From Paguma larvata (Eukaryota > Chordata > Mammalia > Carnivora > Viverridae): 64,000 bases of DNA. The DNA is taken from the NCBI GenBank assembly GCA_030068075.1, contig CM057832.1:77897502-77961501 (forward strand), given 5' to 3'. Positions 11,840 to 23,469 of the stretch are shown one piece after another (the stretch's first letter is position 1; every line of letters begins with the position of its first letter). The notes under the pieces were generated by a model. It did not search any database and was not told the origin of the DNA. It saw only the letters and a program-made list of their open reading frames with translations. The position numbers were made by a program, and so were the translations under genes.

Positions 11840-12020
11840 TTATTTAACCTTAGTAACAATCCTTTTTAGCAGATGGCATCATTATACTCACTTTATGAGG
11901 AAACCGAGGCATAGATTTATTCAGTCACTTGGCCAAGTTAATTCAGACAGCAAAGGGCAGAGCTGAGATTTGAACTCAGGCGGTCTGGCTCCCTAATCTG
12001 CGTTGCACTGTCTAGGTTTA
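11840..12020 (-). mobile_element. MIR SINE
   Basis: 'tatgaggaaaccgaggcatag...gagctgagatttgaactcaggcggtctggctcc' is a clear reverse MIR core with its tRNA-like B-box region. Confidence 0.85.
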
Positions 12021-12039
12021 AATTTTATTTTCATATTTA

Positions 12040-12165
12040 CTATTAGGTGTATGCTTCTAGGCCAGTGATATAACTTCTTCAGACTCCAGTTTTTCCATCC
12101 ACCCAGGGAAGATCTTATCTGTCTGCATCCCACCTAAGATTGTTGTCAGGACAAGGTAAGAAGGT
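12040..12165 (+). mobile_element. MIR SINE fragment
   Basis: 'gatataacttcttcagactccagtttttccatcc' and 'taagattgttgtcaggacaaggtaag' match the 3' half of MIR in forward orientation, next to a reverse-oriented MIR. Confidence 0.55.
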
Positions 12166-13599
12166 ATTTGAAAATTCTTTTTGAACTATAGACCAAGGTA
12201 TTAAAATTTAAAACAACAATATTATCCTTAACAATAAGAAAAATAAATCTGCAGCAGAGAAGTTTTATTGAGTAGTTAACTTTGTGATATCTCCTTTAAA
12301 AATTCATGTCCTTTGCCCTCGAATTTCCATTATAAAATAGCTGTAGTAATTTTTACGCTTTAACATGACAAGCTTTGGGGGATTTTTTTTTCTTGAGGCA
12401 GATCTGATTACTGCTGTATCATCCAAGATATGATAATATTATTGGAAAAGGGCAAATGTCCAGGATCTACATCTATTTTTCTCTTCTTTCTCCTCCCACT
12501 CATGATTATTTGTAGGGTAGATAAATTTGTAACATGTCTCAAAAACTTCAGATAAAAGGTGTTATAGGCAGTTTAATAATTGTATGCTCTGTTGCATTGT
12601 TTTTTCCTTGCAATTTTCTACAACAAATTGCACAATAGAACTTCTTTTGACTTACTACTTATCTCTTAGTATCTATCTGTTTTATTTTATGCTCAGATTT
12701 GCATAGCATACATCTAAATAACGCTCTAAAAAAGAAATCATTTCTTAATTTTTTTTCTCATCTAGGAGCCTTTCTTTTAACACAGTTCTGCAGAGCAAGT
12801 AGGAACACCAATGTGTTTAAAGGGAATAATTAGGAGTTGAGACAGTTTTTTTTTTTTCCTTCTAGGTTTTTCTGTTGAAGGAGCAAGCACATTAAATGCC
12901 AAAATAGCAATAGCCCCAAGAACATATTAGCTTGCTACGGGATACTTAAAGCTCCATGGTAACAATTATATGCAGAATTCACAAGATATACTTTTGGAAT
13001 TAAAAGATGCTTATCTCATTTTAGGAAAAATAACATGCCTAGCCGCATGAGAATAGGGGAAGGTTTAAACCAGACTATTTTTTTTTCCAAGAACTGACTT
13101 TATCCATAATTAATCCTTTCCTGTGGATTTATTTATGTTCTGTCACATTCCCTTCTTATATTTCTCATCTTCTTTATACTGAAAAAGGATAGTCTTGGGC
13201 TAGCAGTCTGCTGGGGATAGTGTATGGTTATGAGGTTGGGAAGATATTACATTTCACCTCATAAAGTTGATTATGTCCTCAGAGTATGCATAAAAATGAA
13301 TTTTCCTTTATTTGCTCTTGGAGAAAGAGCCTCAGATAAACGACTTGTCTTCATTTTAGCTAAGTTGATGACCATATCCTCCTCCTGTCTTTCATAATGT
13401 TCTTCTTGTGTCTTTACCTCTGGGGCAACAGCCTATATTCATAAACACAGAGACAAGAATTGGGGATAGTCACCTATGACATGGTGTACAAGATCAGAGA
13501 GTCAGCTATTACTGACAGTCCCAGAAGAAATTACTGCAGGCATAAGTGAAAGGGATACTTTGGAGTAGGGAAAATTTAGAAAATGTGAAATGAATATTA
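12166..13599. other. 5' flanking DNA, nothing recognised
   Basis: About 1.4 kb of AT-rich, stop-dense sequence with several short A or T homopolymers. No gene or nameable repeat. Confidence 0.5.
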
Positions 13600-16080
13600 T
13601 CATCAGTTTCTCCTGGCAATAGAAGCAATAAAAGCAATAGATGCAGAAAAAGTGTTTGATAAAATCAGTACCCTTTTGCGATTAAAACACTAAACAGGGG
13701 CACCTGGGTGGCTCAGTCTGTTAAGTGTCCGACTTCACCTCAGGTCATGATCTCGTGGTCTGTGAGTTCAAGCCCCGCATCGGGCTCTGTGCTGACAGCT
13801 CGGAGCCTGGAGTCTGCTTCGGATTCTGTGTCTCCCTCTCTCTCTGCCCTTCCCCTGCTCATGCTCTGTCTCTCTCTGTCTCAAAAATAAATAAACATTA
13901 AAAAAAAAACACCAAACAAACTAGGAATAGATGGGAGCTTCCTTAACATGATAAAAAGAATCTATAAAAACAAACAAACAAATAAAAACAAACAGAAAAA
14001 CAACCCACAGATAAGATCATAATTAATGGTGAATGAATGGATTCCTTTCCCTTAATTCTCTCAAAATCAGGAAAAACTTAAGGGTATTAGCTTCCACCAC
14101 TACTATTCAACATTGTACTAGAAGTTCTAACCAGGGCAGTTATGCAAGAAATGAAACAAAAGTTAAAGTCGTTGGAAAGGAGTAGCACAACTATCTTTGT
14201 TTGCAGATGACATGATCTTATGTATAGAAAATTCTAAGGAATCCAATTAAATAATTATTTGAATTGGTAAATACATTCAGCATGGTGGCAGGTTACAAGA
14301 TCAGTTGTATTTCTGTACACTAGCAATAAATAATCAAACAATGAAATAAAGAAAATTCCTCTTAAAATTAGCACAAAAACAGATAAATACTTAAAACTAA
14401 ATTTAGCCAAGGACATTCAAAACTTGTACACTAAAACATATAAGACATTGTTGAAAGAAATGAAATACAAGTAAATGGAAAGAAATCTCACAATCATTGA
14501 TTGGTAGTCTTATTAGAATGTTATTATTAGGATTATAATATTTTTCAGATATGGAAAAGCTGGTACTAAAATTTATATGGAATTACAGAGACCCTGAATA
14601 GCCAAAGCAGTCTTGAAGAACAAAGTTGGAGGACTCCTCTTTCTCAATTTGAAAACTCGTTACAAAGTGACAGTATTTAAGACACTCTGGTACTGGCATG
14701 AGACTAGACAAAACAATGGAGTAGAATTGAGAAACCAGAAGGAAACTCTTACAGTTTTGATTAGTTGATTTTTCAAAACAGTCAACAAGAAAATTCAGTT
14801 TGTGAAGGAATCCTCTTCGGAGCAAATGGCTGCAGGCCAGCTATATGTCCACATGCAAAATAATAAAGTTTGGACCCCTTTCTTAACACCACACACACAG
14901 ACCTAATCCAAAATGTATCATCAACTAAATGTAAGAGCTACAAAACTCTCAGATGAAAACAAAAAGTAATCTTCATGACCTTGGATTAGGCAATGGTTCG
15001 TAAGATTTGGCACCAAAAGTGCCAGCAAACAAACAAGAAACAACAACAAAAACAAAAAAACAGATATATTGGACTTCATCATAATTAAAACTTTTATGCT
15101 TTAAAAGGTGCTATCAAAAAATTGAAAAGACAACCCACACAATGGAAGAAAGTATTTACAAACCATATATCTGATAAGAGACCTGAATTGAAAATAGATA
15201 ATTAATTCATACAAATCAATTATAAAAAGACATAAAAATAAATTAAAAATGGGCAAAGGATTATAATAGACATTTCTGCAAAGAAGATATGTCGACAGTC
15301 AATAACCACATGTAAAAATGGTCAACATCATTAGTCATCAAGGAAATGCAGTTCAAGATCAGAGAGAGATGAGATACACTTTGCTCCCACGAGGATGATA
15401 AAGAAGATAATATGTATTGACACAGATATGGAGAATTCGAGACCTTCATATGTGGCTGGTAAATTGGAACATGTGCCTTGGAAAACCATCCTTCAGTTCC
15501 TCAAAATGTTGGACATAGGGTTACTATACGACCCGGAAACTGCACTGCGAGTGTATACCCAAGAGCAATAAAAACATACATGCATACAAAAACCTGAAGG
15601 AATGTTCCTAGCAACCTTACTCATACTAGATGAAAAATGGTAACAAAGCAGATAGCTATGAGCTGATGAATGGATAAATAATTTGTAGTTTATCCATATA
15701 ACAGAATACGGTTTGACAACAAGAAGAAAGGAAGTGTTGGTATATCTACAATAGAGATGAGCCGTGAAGGCGTTATGCCAAGTGAAAGAAGCCAGGCACG
15801 GAAGAACATATATTGCGTGATTCTATTTATGTGAAATGTGCAGAAAAGACAGATCTGTAGCAACAAAAAGTAGGTTAATGGTTGCCTGGGCTGGGGGGCA
15901 GGGAAGCAGTATGGGGAGTGATTACTAATTGATATGGGGTTTCTTTTGGAGAAGATGAAATCATTCTAAAGTTAGATAGTGGTAATAGTTGCACAAGTCG
16001 GTGAGAACACTAAAAATCATTGATTTAACACTTTAAGTGGGTGAATTTTATGATAATATGAATTACATCTCAATAAAGCT
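13600..16080 (+). mobile_element. Ancient L1 (L1M type): ORF2 remnant and 3' UTR
   Basis: The sequence follows L1 ORF2 through the RT region ('gcagaaaaagtgtttgataaaatcag', 'tgtttgcagatgacatgatctta', then 'ttacaagatcagttgtatttctgtacactagcaataa') and the C-terminal region. It ends in an L1M-like 3' part ('gggtgaattttatgataatatgaattacatctcaataaagc'). Stops and frameshifts are everywhere, so no protein is made. A felid SINE has landed in it at 13697-13905; L1 sequence resumes on both sides of that SINE. Confidence 0.85.
13697..13905 (+). mobile_element. Felid CAN-SINE (SINEC type) inside an old L1
   Basis: Head 'ggggcacctgggtggctcagtctgttaag', full body and the tail 'caaaaataaataaacattaaaaaa'. 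The flanks 'aaaacactaaaca' (13684-13696) and 'aaaacaccaaaca' form a near-perfect target-site duplication. Confidence 0.95.
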
Positions 16081-16084
16081 GTTT

Positions 16085-16945
16085 TTCTTTAAGTTAACAA
16101 ACCCAAAACAGGATAAACCCAAAGAAATCCATGTCAAAACATATCATAATTAAACTTCAGAAAACTAATGGCAAAGAAAAGAATCTTGAAAGCTGTGGGA
16201 GAAAACAAGTGTCAAAATGACAACTCAAATGGCATTAGACTGTCTTCAGAAACTATGGAGCCCAGGACCTGCACACGTTTTTCAAGTGTTGAAAGAAAAG
16301 AATGATCAACCCCAGATTCTATTTCACACATGATTTGCTGTCAGGAGTGAAGAAGACATAAAAGACATTATGAGACAAGGGAAAACAAAAATAATTTTCA
16401 CCAGCAGACTTATCGTAAAATAATACATTTTATAAGAAGTTTTTGACAAAGAACGAATATCTTAGATTATCAGGAAGGAGGGGTGAAGAATGCAAAAAGC
16501 CAAAATATGGTTAAATAAGGTGGACTTTTCTCTTTTTCTTCTTGAGTTTTCCAAGTTATGGTCTCAGCAAAGAGTCAGACATTCCTGACGTGGATCTCAA
16601 AGTATGCAGGGGAAATATTTAAGACCAATCATATTATAAGAAGAGGAGGGGAAAGGGACTTAAGAGGAGGTAAGTTTTCACTCTGGTAAAGTGTTCAGGT
16701 CAGGAGAGTTTTGGGATAGTTCTGCATCCTGATTCCTGTGGTGGTTACGGGACACTACGTATGTAGTAAAATGGCGTAGCATGATGCACATACATTTTAT
16801 CAGAGGAAATTTCTGACATGAACATTGTATTTTAGCGATGCACGTGTAACCATGGGAGAAAACTGGGGGAAAGGTACGTGAGACCACTTTATCTTATATT
16901 TGAAACCCTGTAAATCTACAGTTCTTTAAAAATAAAGTTTAAAAC
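16085..16945 (+). mobile_element. HAL1-like (half-L1) element remnant
   Basis: 'gaaatccatgtcaaaacatatcataattaaacttcagaaaact', 'tttttcaagtgttgaaagaaaagaa' and 'ttttcaccagcagacttatcgtaaaa' fit the L1 ORF1/HAL1 consensus. An L1-like 3' part ending near 16945 follows. Placement in HAL1 rather than an L1 ORF1 fragment is from memory. Confidence 0.6.
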
Positions 16946-16982
16946 AGTAATGATGCCTTGATGACTGGAGAAACACCTATGG

Positions 16983-16997
16983 GGTGTGTGTGTGTGC

Positions 16998-17031
<34 letters not shown>

Positions 17032-17112
17032 CAGAGAGAGAGAGAGATAGAGAGAGAAATAGAGGCAGACAGAGGGGTAAAAGGGGAGAGCAGAGGGAGG
17101 GAGAGAAAGATA
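16983..17112 (+). repeat. Compound (TG)n(AG)n microsatellite with purine-rich tail
   Basis: A TG run at 16984-17020 with one CG interruption passes directly into (AG)n and a decayed GA-rich tract. It explains the H/T- and S/L-rich frames on the minus strand. Confidence 0.95.
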
Positions 17113-17430
17113 AAAATATACTGAATAGGAAGATGCTGGATGGACGATGGGCAGATATAAAAGGCAAATTTTACCAGGTTCTCAGCCTGGCTTATGACGT
17201 CCTCATTTTTCCCAAATAGTATATTCTCTTCCAAGGACTGATTTCTTACTTTTATCTCAGTGTCTTCCAAAATTCATACACACTATCTTCTGAAGCCGTC
17301 ACTGAGGTATGATAAATCCAAGCAATCACATGGATTCTCTTCTGTCTCACGGGCTGTCCCTTCATCCATCCTCCCTCGAAGTCAGGATGCATGGTTTGGT
17401 CTTGTAACTTTGTTTCCCATTTAAGTGTGT
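17113..17430. other. 5' flanking DNA, nothing recognised
   Basis: Short stretch between a microsatellite and a SINE; no gene or repeat family seen. Confidence 0.5.
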
Positions 17431-17634
17431 CTTTTTTTTAAGTTTATTTATTTTATTTTGAGAGAGAGAGAGCAGGGGAGGGGCAGAGAGAGAGGGAGAT
17501 AGAGAATCTCAGGCAGGTTCTGCACCAGCAGCTCAGAGCCCCATGCAGGGCTTGAACCCATGAACTGTGACATCATGACCTCAGCCAAAACCAAGAGTTG
17601 GACGTTTAACTGACCAAGCCACCCAGGCACCCCC
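17431..17634 (-). mobile_element. Felid CAN-SINE (SINEC type)
   Basis: T-rich tail left, head 'gccacccaggcacccc' right. Target-site duplication cccatttaRgtgtgt at 17416-17430 and 17632-17646, sharing a few Cs with the SINE end. Confidence 0.93.
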
Positions 17635-17716
17635 ATTTAGGTGTGTTTTCAATGTTTACTAGCATCCTTAATGATTTTATCTATTAAAAAACAGATTTTT
17701 TAAAAAAGTATGTGTT

Positions 17717-17882
17717 GGGGCACCTGGGTGAACTAGTCCGTTAAGCATCCAACTCTTGATCTCAGTTCTGATCTTGATCTCAAGGTCATGAGTTCAAGCC
17801 CTGCATTGGGCTCCATGTTAGGCATGTAGCCTACTTAAAAAAACACACACACACACACACAAACAAACAAAAAAAACAAAAA
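17717..17882 (+). mobile_element. Older CAN-SINE, short-bodied subtype with (CA)n tail
   Basis: The head 'ggggcacctgggtgaactagtccgttaagc' is followed by 'gatctcaaggtcatgagttcaagcc' and 'gggctccatgttaggcatgtagcctacttaaaa'. It lacks the 'gctgacagctcagagcctgg' part of the felid type. The tail has turned into (AC)n and A-rich sequence. Confidence 0.85.
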
Positions 17883-18633
17883 ACCCCACAAAAACAGAAA
17901 ACAGCATGTGGTAGCTAAGTATAACGTATGTGCAAAGGAGAGTGAATTTGGAGATTAAAAGATTAAATAGCATATTTGAGAAAATAAAGGAATAAAAGAC
18001 GTTATATCACATATTTTAAAACTTTATTTGTAGCAGTTTTAAACCATTATAAGAGATTAAACCAGAAATATAAAATACAATAAACTTACCAAACAGAGAG
18101 GCTAATTATAGTTAAATCAGCCAGAAGGTGGGATCTCTTACTGACAAAAAGGAAAAACAAAAGCAATGATTAAGATAGTGGGAAGAGTTGCAATAAAAAA
18201 ACAAACCCACTTATAAATAAGCAGCCTTTCCGTCACAAAAATGCTGATAAAAGTTCAAGTTAATTTTTATTCCCATTGAGGAAGATAGGATCTATGAGAA
18301 ACATAATAACCTGTAAATTTTACTATATTCAAAAAATATCCATCTGGTACAATGAATGACAGATGCTTCCTAGAGTTCTGCACCTTTGAGCAAAGTGGCA
18401 GATTGATACATCTGAGGGGGAGTAAGTAGGCGTGAAGATGAAAAATTAGTAAGTGTCATGGATTTGCATGGCATTCCTTTCAATAAGTAGCTAAAACTGG
18501 GATGTAGATGGGAATTGAACATCATAACCAGATTGGGCGGTTTATCTATCAAGACCTCCACGAATATATCCAAGATGTACCTAATGCATGTTCCCAAGCT
18601 CAAAAAGATAACTTTTGAAACAAGCTGCAAGTT
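17883..18633. other. 5' flanking DNA, nothing recognised
   Basis: AT-rich non-coding sequence. The minus-strand 144-codon frame at 18370-18804 runs out of the adjacent SINE and is not a gene. Confidence 0.5.
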
Positions 18634-18856
18634 AAAAAAAATTTTTTTTAATGCTGATTTATTTTTGAGAGAGAGAGTGAGACAGGACATGAGTGGGGAA
18701 GGGGCAGAAAGAGAGGGAGACCCAGAATCCGAAGCAGGCTCCAGGTTCTGAGCTGTCAGCACAGAGCCCGACATGGAGCTCAAACTTGTAAACCAGGAGA
18801 TCATGATATGAGCTGAAGTCGGACAACCTTAACCAACCGAGCCACTCAGGCACCCC
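18634..18856 (-). mobile_element. Felid CAN-SINE (SINEC type)
   Basis: Tail left, head 'gccactcaggcacccc' right. The 11-bp duplication agctgcaagtt is at 18623-18633 and 18860-18870. Confidence 0.93.
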
Positions 18857-19916
18857 AAGAGCTGCAAGTTTTTATGTGTTCGTTTGTCAAGGACAATCCA
18901 AGAGTGTTTACAGCTAGATCTTGGAACTTAACAGAACCGGCACATAAGCAATATTTGTTTCACTACCCTTTTATCTAGCAAAATAGAATGCCTGTTTCAG
19001 GATTATCGGATACAGAAGGTGTACAATTTAGGGGCCCTGGCATCTGCTAGAGTGATAAAGAACTACAGTTCATTATCCTGCACTCTCACCCTTCCCCTCT
19101 GCTCTGATATCAGAGTGCTGAAAAAAAATCCAGCTAAAACCAATTTCAAAAATGTGAAGAAGTAAAAACAGACCAAAGATATGTATCCTACCACACTGGC
19201 TTGCTTGTGGTGGAGGCAAGGAAATTGTGAGTTGAAGGTATTACAAAGCCCTCAGTTATTTTAAAAAATAAATACTGGTGGGTAGGGATGCCACCTCCCC
19301 ACCAAATGCCTCCATGACTCATGGCCCCTTCCATTAGCCCTGGGGAACGGCGATGGGGGTGGCCGGGTGATAGACCTTATGTAGTATTCAGTTGTTTGCT
19401 GAGAGGTTTGGTGGGACATCACCGTGGATTAGGCCAATACTAGACCTTGGATACAGTAGTAGAACCTTATGCAAATAAATATCTCATCATCATTATCATT
19501 CATAATCCCCAGCACTACCATCACCATCATTCTGAAGGTCAGAAATCAAGAACTGGGTGATTTTTCTCTGTTTACAGACTAAATAAATTGTCAGATCTTG
19601 CCATTGAGCAGTTTAAATATGATTATTTGTATCTTTTAATACTATATGCTTCCCTACCCTCACTCATGTGGCTTTTGGAAGGATCTAAAATTGATTCTGT
19701 AAGTAAAAAGGGAAACAATATGTAAGTGCCAACCATTGTTTTAAAATGCGTATTTGTCTTATATTCTCCAATTTGTTCTAAAGATAATGTGATGGCCGTT
19801 TTTAGTACAATGAGTAGCTCAAGTTTTGAGGTACAAAAAAATTACCCATGATGTTTTTATTCTTCACGTAAAAAGATTATTTTTCTTAAAATAAAACCCA
19901 AGAGTGAGTACTGTAT
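18857..19916. other. 5' flanking DNA, nothing recognised
   Basis: About 1 kb with no gene or nameable repeat; short (ATC)n-like runs near 19487-19532. Confidence 0.5.
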
Positions 19917-20124
19917 CTTTTTTTTTAATGTTTATTATTTTTGAGACAGAGACAGAGACCAAGCAGGGGAGGGGAAGAGAGAGAGGGAGACACAGAATCC
20001 AAAGCAGGCTCCAGACTCTGAGCTGTCAGCACAGAGCCCGATGCGGGGCTTGAACTAGTGAACTGTGAGATCATGACCAGAGCCGAAGTTGGACGCTTAA
20101 CCAACTGAGCCACCAAGGCACCCC
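19917..20124 (-). mobile_element. Felid CAN-SINE (SINEC type) with odd 5' junction
   Basis: Tail left, head 'gccaccaaggcacccc' ending at 20124. The flank 'ctgtatcttt' on the tail side matches 'ctttatcttt' at about 20144-20153, but a roughly 20-base palindromic piece lies between the SINE head and that flank. See the hairpin entry. Confidence 0.9.
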
Positions 20125-20148
20125 TAAAGCTCGTTTTAACGAGCTTTA
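20125..20148. repeat. Perfect inverted repeat (11-bp arms, 2-nt loop)
   Basis: The left arm taaagctcgtt and right arm aacgagcttta are exact reverse complements separated by TT. It abuts the tRNA-like head of the neighbouring SINE. Confidence 0.9.
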
Positions 20149-20236
20149 TCTTTCCAAAAGAAATAATAAGCTCAGTGTTTATTTTCAAGTTTAGCTGCAT
20201 GCTTTACATATTGAATATGTATATGTACATGTATAA

Positions 20237-20237
<1 letters not shown>

Positions 20238-20269
<32 letters not shown>
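20238..20269 (+). repeat. (TA)n microsatellite
   Basis: An uninterrupted TA run of about 32 bases. Confidence 0.97.
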
Positions 20270-20272
<3 letters not shown>

Positions 20273-20387
20273 AAGCTGCCATCAATAAATTCTTTCACTA
20301 GTTTTGAGGGTAATTATGTGAAAAGATAAAACACTTCACAACTTAAAGGGTAAATACTTTAGATAGAAGGTGACAAGAATTTTTAAA

Positions 20388-20690
20388 AGACTTTTTATTT
20401 TGAAATAATTATAGATTCTCAGGAGCTTGCAAAGGAATGTACAAAGAAGTCTCTAGTGCCTTTTCCCAGTCTGCCGCTGTTAACATCTTACACAATTATA
20501 ATAGGATGTCGGAACCAAGAAATTGACATGGGTACAACCCATAGGGCTTATGCAAATGTAACAAGTTACACATGAACGCATGCACACGTGTTTGTGTGTG
20601 GCTCTATGCAGGTTGATCACGTGGCCTTGCATAACCACTCAAGGTGGGCATTTGCTCTATGACCACAAGACGCTGGTGATAAGGACTTTA
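20388..20690 (-). mobile_element. Ancient L1 (L1M type) 3'-UTR fragment
   Basis: 'tttttattttgaaataattatagattctcagg...gttaacatcttacacaattataataggatgtcggaaccaagaaattgacatggg' follows the reverse complement of an old L1 3' region. Confidence 0.65.
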
Positions 20691-21961
20691 ATCGTAGATT
20701 TTATGTGGTTTGACATGATGCGAATATTTATAGGGAAATATATATATATAATATACATAAAAACTGACATAGTTTCTCTCTTGCTAATTCGTATATGGTA
20801 AACTGTCATATTAAAAGGATCCAATTTATAAATGGATCCAATTTATAAATTCATTATAAATGAATGCCAATTTATAAAAAGGTGAAATGGGATTATTTGC
20901 AGGAGGGAGGAGGATCCTGAGACTGCCTGTTCCCTCTTCCCCTCACCTCTTTTGCACTTACAAAGAATCTTAAACATTAAAGAACTTTCAAGTCACTACT
21001 TCAGTCCACGCTCTTATATTACTCTCTTTCAGCAGTCTCTCTGCAGTGCTCTTTATACCCTAATGTCTCAGAAGGTTAGTGAAAAGCTCTCATTGGGGCA
21101 AAATAACTTTTTCCCTGTGATATTAATTTATGTTTTACTCTCGTTTCCATTTCGAGAAGGAGCCTGGCATTCCATATTTCTTTTCATTGGGGGAATTTGG
21201 TATGGCCTCTAGCAAAGAGCCCCACTGGCTGCGGGAAGTGAAAAGCTGCTTCCTTTTGTTGTAAGAGCCAAAGGTCACGTAAGGGAAGGTGCTGGATCTG
21301 CGGAAGGGGGAGGGCAGATGCAAATGCTCCGGAGGGCAGCAGGAGAACAGGAGTCGGAGGAACTTACGTTATGAGTGTGGGGTTCTGCAATAGGGACCTG
21401 AACATCAAATTGTGGCAGAGCCCCAGGAAGGTGGCGAATCTATAAGGAAAGGAATTTATGAGGAAATAAGAGAAACTGAGTCCAAGTCTCAGGGCTCTAA
21501 GCCTGGACGAAGTGTAGGGGTTTGGCAGAGAAGCGACAATGCAGAGAACTTGAAGCCGCCTGATACCTCTTTGATTTTAGTGTAAGCTAAGGAGGCGAAG
21601 GAAGTCCTAATAGATTTCCTGAAAAGGTGGCTGTGACAGAAAAGCAGAGAAAATTGCTCTTTCTCGTACACTTGAGTATATGGGTTAAGATTCATACTTG
21701 CCTTCTAGTTTTACCTTATGCCCTTCCCCCCATCCCAGCCCCCTCAGGTTATGAAACGCAGAAATCTAGAATTCCTTGAAAGCCTCACTTCTTGGAGGAG
21801 TTTCTTGCACAGAGTAGGGACTCCATACCTCTTTGCTGACAACCAGGAAGACCACACTGAGGAAAATAACAATTATTTGGAATCACCACTTCTTTTGAGG
21901 GTTACGTTTTCACGATGGAGTCAATTTTTTCATCAGATTTTTGCTTTAGAAGGAGACTTCT
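20691..21961. other. 5' flanking DNA; 17-bp direct duplication at 20817-20850
   Basis: The only clear structure is ggatccaatttataaat repeated twice in tandem (20817-20833, 20834-20850). The 94-codon frame at 21718-22002 runs into a SINE and is not a gene. Confidence 0.55.
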
Positions 21962-22182
21962 GGGGCGCCTGGGTGGCTCAGTCAGTTAAACTTCTGACTT
22001 AGGTTCAGGTCATGATCTCTTGGGTGCGTGGGTTCCAGCCCCACATCGGGCTCTGTGCTGACAGCTGGGAGCCTGGATCCTGCTTCACATTCTGTGTCTC
22101 CCTCTCTCTCTGCCCCTCCCCCACTGGTGCCCTGTTTCTCTCTCAAAAATAAATAAACATTATTATTATTTTTTTTAAAAAA
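21962..22182 (+). mobile_element. Felid CAN-SINE (SINEC type) with perfect 14-bp TSD
   Basis: Head 'ggggcgcctgggtggctcagtcagttaaac', tail 'caaaaataaataaacattattatt...aaaa'. The duplication agaaggagacttct is exact at 21948-21961 and 22183-22196, so the insertion is fairly recent. Confidence 0.96.
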
Positions 22183-22521
22183 AGAAGGAGACTTCTGAAT
22201 CCTCAAAAGCCTATTGACAGGTAAGACTTGCTATTCCATGAAAGTAAGACATAGGGTCAGCTGGAACTCTGATTTAATAGTGAAAAATTCTAGATCTTTC
22301 CAAAGATGCGTCAAGTTGGTCCCACCAGGAACGTTTCTACTATACACTATTTCCAAGTCTGGGTGGGGTTAATATTCCAGTGGGTGATGGGGATATAGTG
22401 ATGACCAATATATATTTCCTAATGTCCATGACAAGTACTTCTTGAATACTTTTTGTATACTTCCTAAATACCACTTTGAAACAGTGTGAAGCCGGCAATG
22501 ATTATAAATAGAAAGGAAATG

Positions 22522-22755
22522 TGAGGTTATGGCTTAAAGTGAAGTCTCTAGAATCAGACTGCTTGGGATTTGAATCCTAGCTCTGCTAGTTTCTTGACTG
22601 ATGACCAAAGGCAAGTTATTGGACCTCTCATGATTCAGTTTTCTCTTCTGCAGTATGGGGATATTAATTGTATCTACATGATAAGGTTGTTGTGAGGCTT
22701 TAATGAGCTAATAGAGGTAATAGTTGGAACAGTGTCTGGCATGTAATAATAATTG
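22522..22755 (+). mobile_element. MIR SINE, nearly full length
   Basis: Starts 'tgaggttatggcttaaagtg' and reads 'tagaatcagactgcttgggatttgaatcctagctctgct' through 'ggttgttgtgaggctttaatgagctaat' to 'acagtgtctggcatgtaata'. Confidence 0.88.
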
Positions 22756-23256
22756 ATACAATATCATTACCTTTATTTAACATCACATATATTCTAGTCA
22801 TTAAAAGGTTGAGAGTAGTATCTCATCTACAGTATGTCTTAAATACCAGTTATTATTTGTTACATGTTTCATTGACAGGAAGTGTTTCCTCTCCCTAGAA
22901 ATATGTTTAAAAACATAGTTTTCACCTGGACAGGGTTAGCTTTATTAGAGGAAGCCACAGAAAGATTATTTTCTTGTATTGTCCTTTGGTTTATATGAAG
23001 CTTCTCCTGTGTTCAGTGTAGCATAAACCCATCCTTTATAGGCTAAGATATTAAAATAAAATCTTGGATAAACAGAATAAGATCAGTTCAGAAATCTCTG
23101 CTGAACAAAATAAGGAAATGCATTATAATACTAAAATTTAACAGAATTTTGCATAAAAGTTAGCAAAGAGAACCTTTCCCCAAAGAGTGAGGTTTTACTA
23201 TAGAAAATAAAAAGTGGATGAGTCAATAACCTTAGGAGATTGGAGCATTTGTATTT
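22756..23256. other. 5' flanking DNA, nothing recognised
   Basis: AT-rich sequence between a MIR and a SINE; no gene seen. Confidence 0.5.
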
Positions 23257-23469
23257 AAAAAAATTTTTTTAATATTTATTTCTGAGAGAGAGAGAGAGTG
23301 TGTGAGTGGGGGAGGGACAGAGAGAGAGAGGGAGACACAGAATTTGAAGCAGGCTCCAGGCTCTGAGCTGTCAGCATGGAGCTCCATGTGGGGCTTGAAC
23401 TCACGAACCACGAGATCATGACCTGAGCTGAAGTCAGCCGCTTAACTGATTGAGTCCCCCAGGTGCCCC
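23257..23469 (-). mobile_element. Felid CAN-SINE (SINEC type)
   Basis: Tail left, head '...gtcccccaggtgcccc' right. The 16-bp duplication tggagYatttgtattt is at 23241-23256 and 23470-23485 with one mismatch. Confidence 0.95.

Noticed and set aside
16916..17270. Minus-strand frames with HTHTHT runs and a hydrophobic stretch
   Set aside because: Translation of a (TG)n(AG)n microsatellite; the hydrophobic segment is chance.
21718..22002. 94-codon + strand ORF starting MPFPPSQPP
   Set aside because: Runs straight into a SINE with an exact target duplication, lacks splice support and resembles no protein I know.
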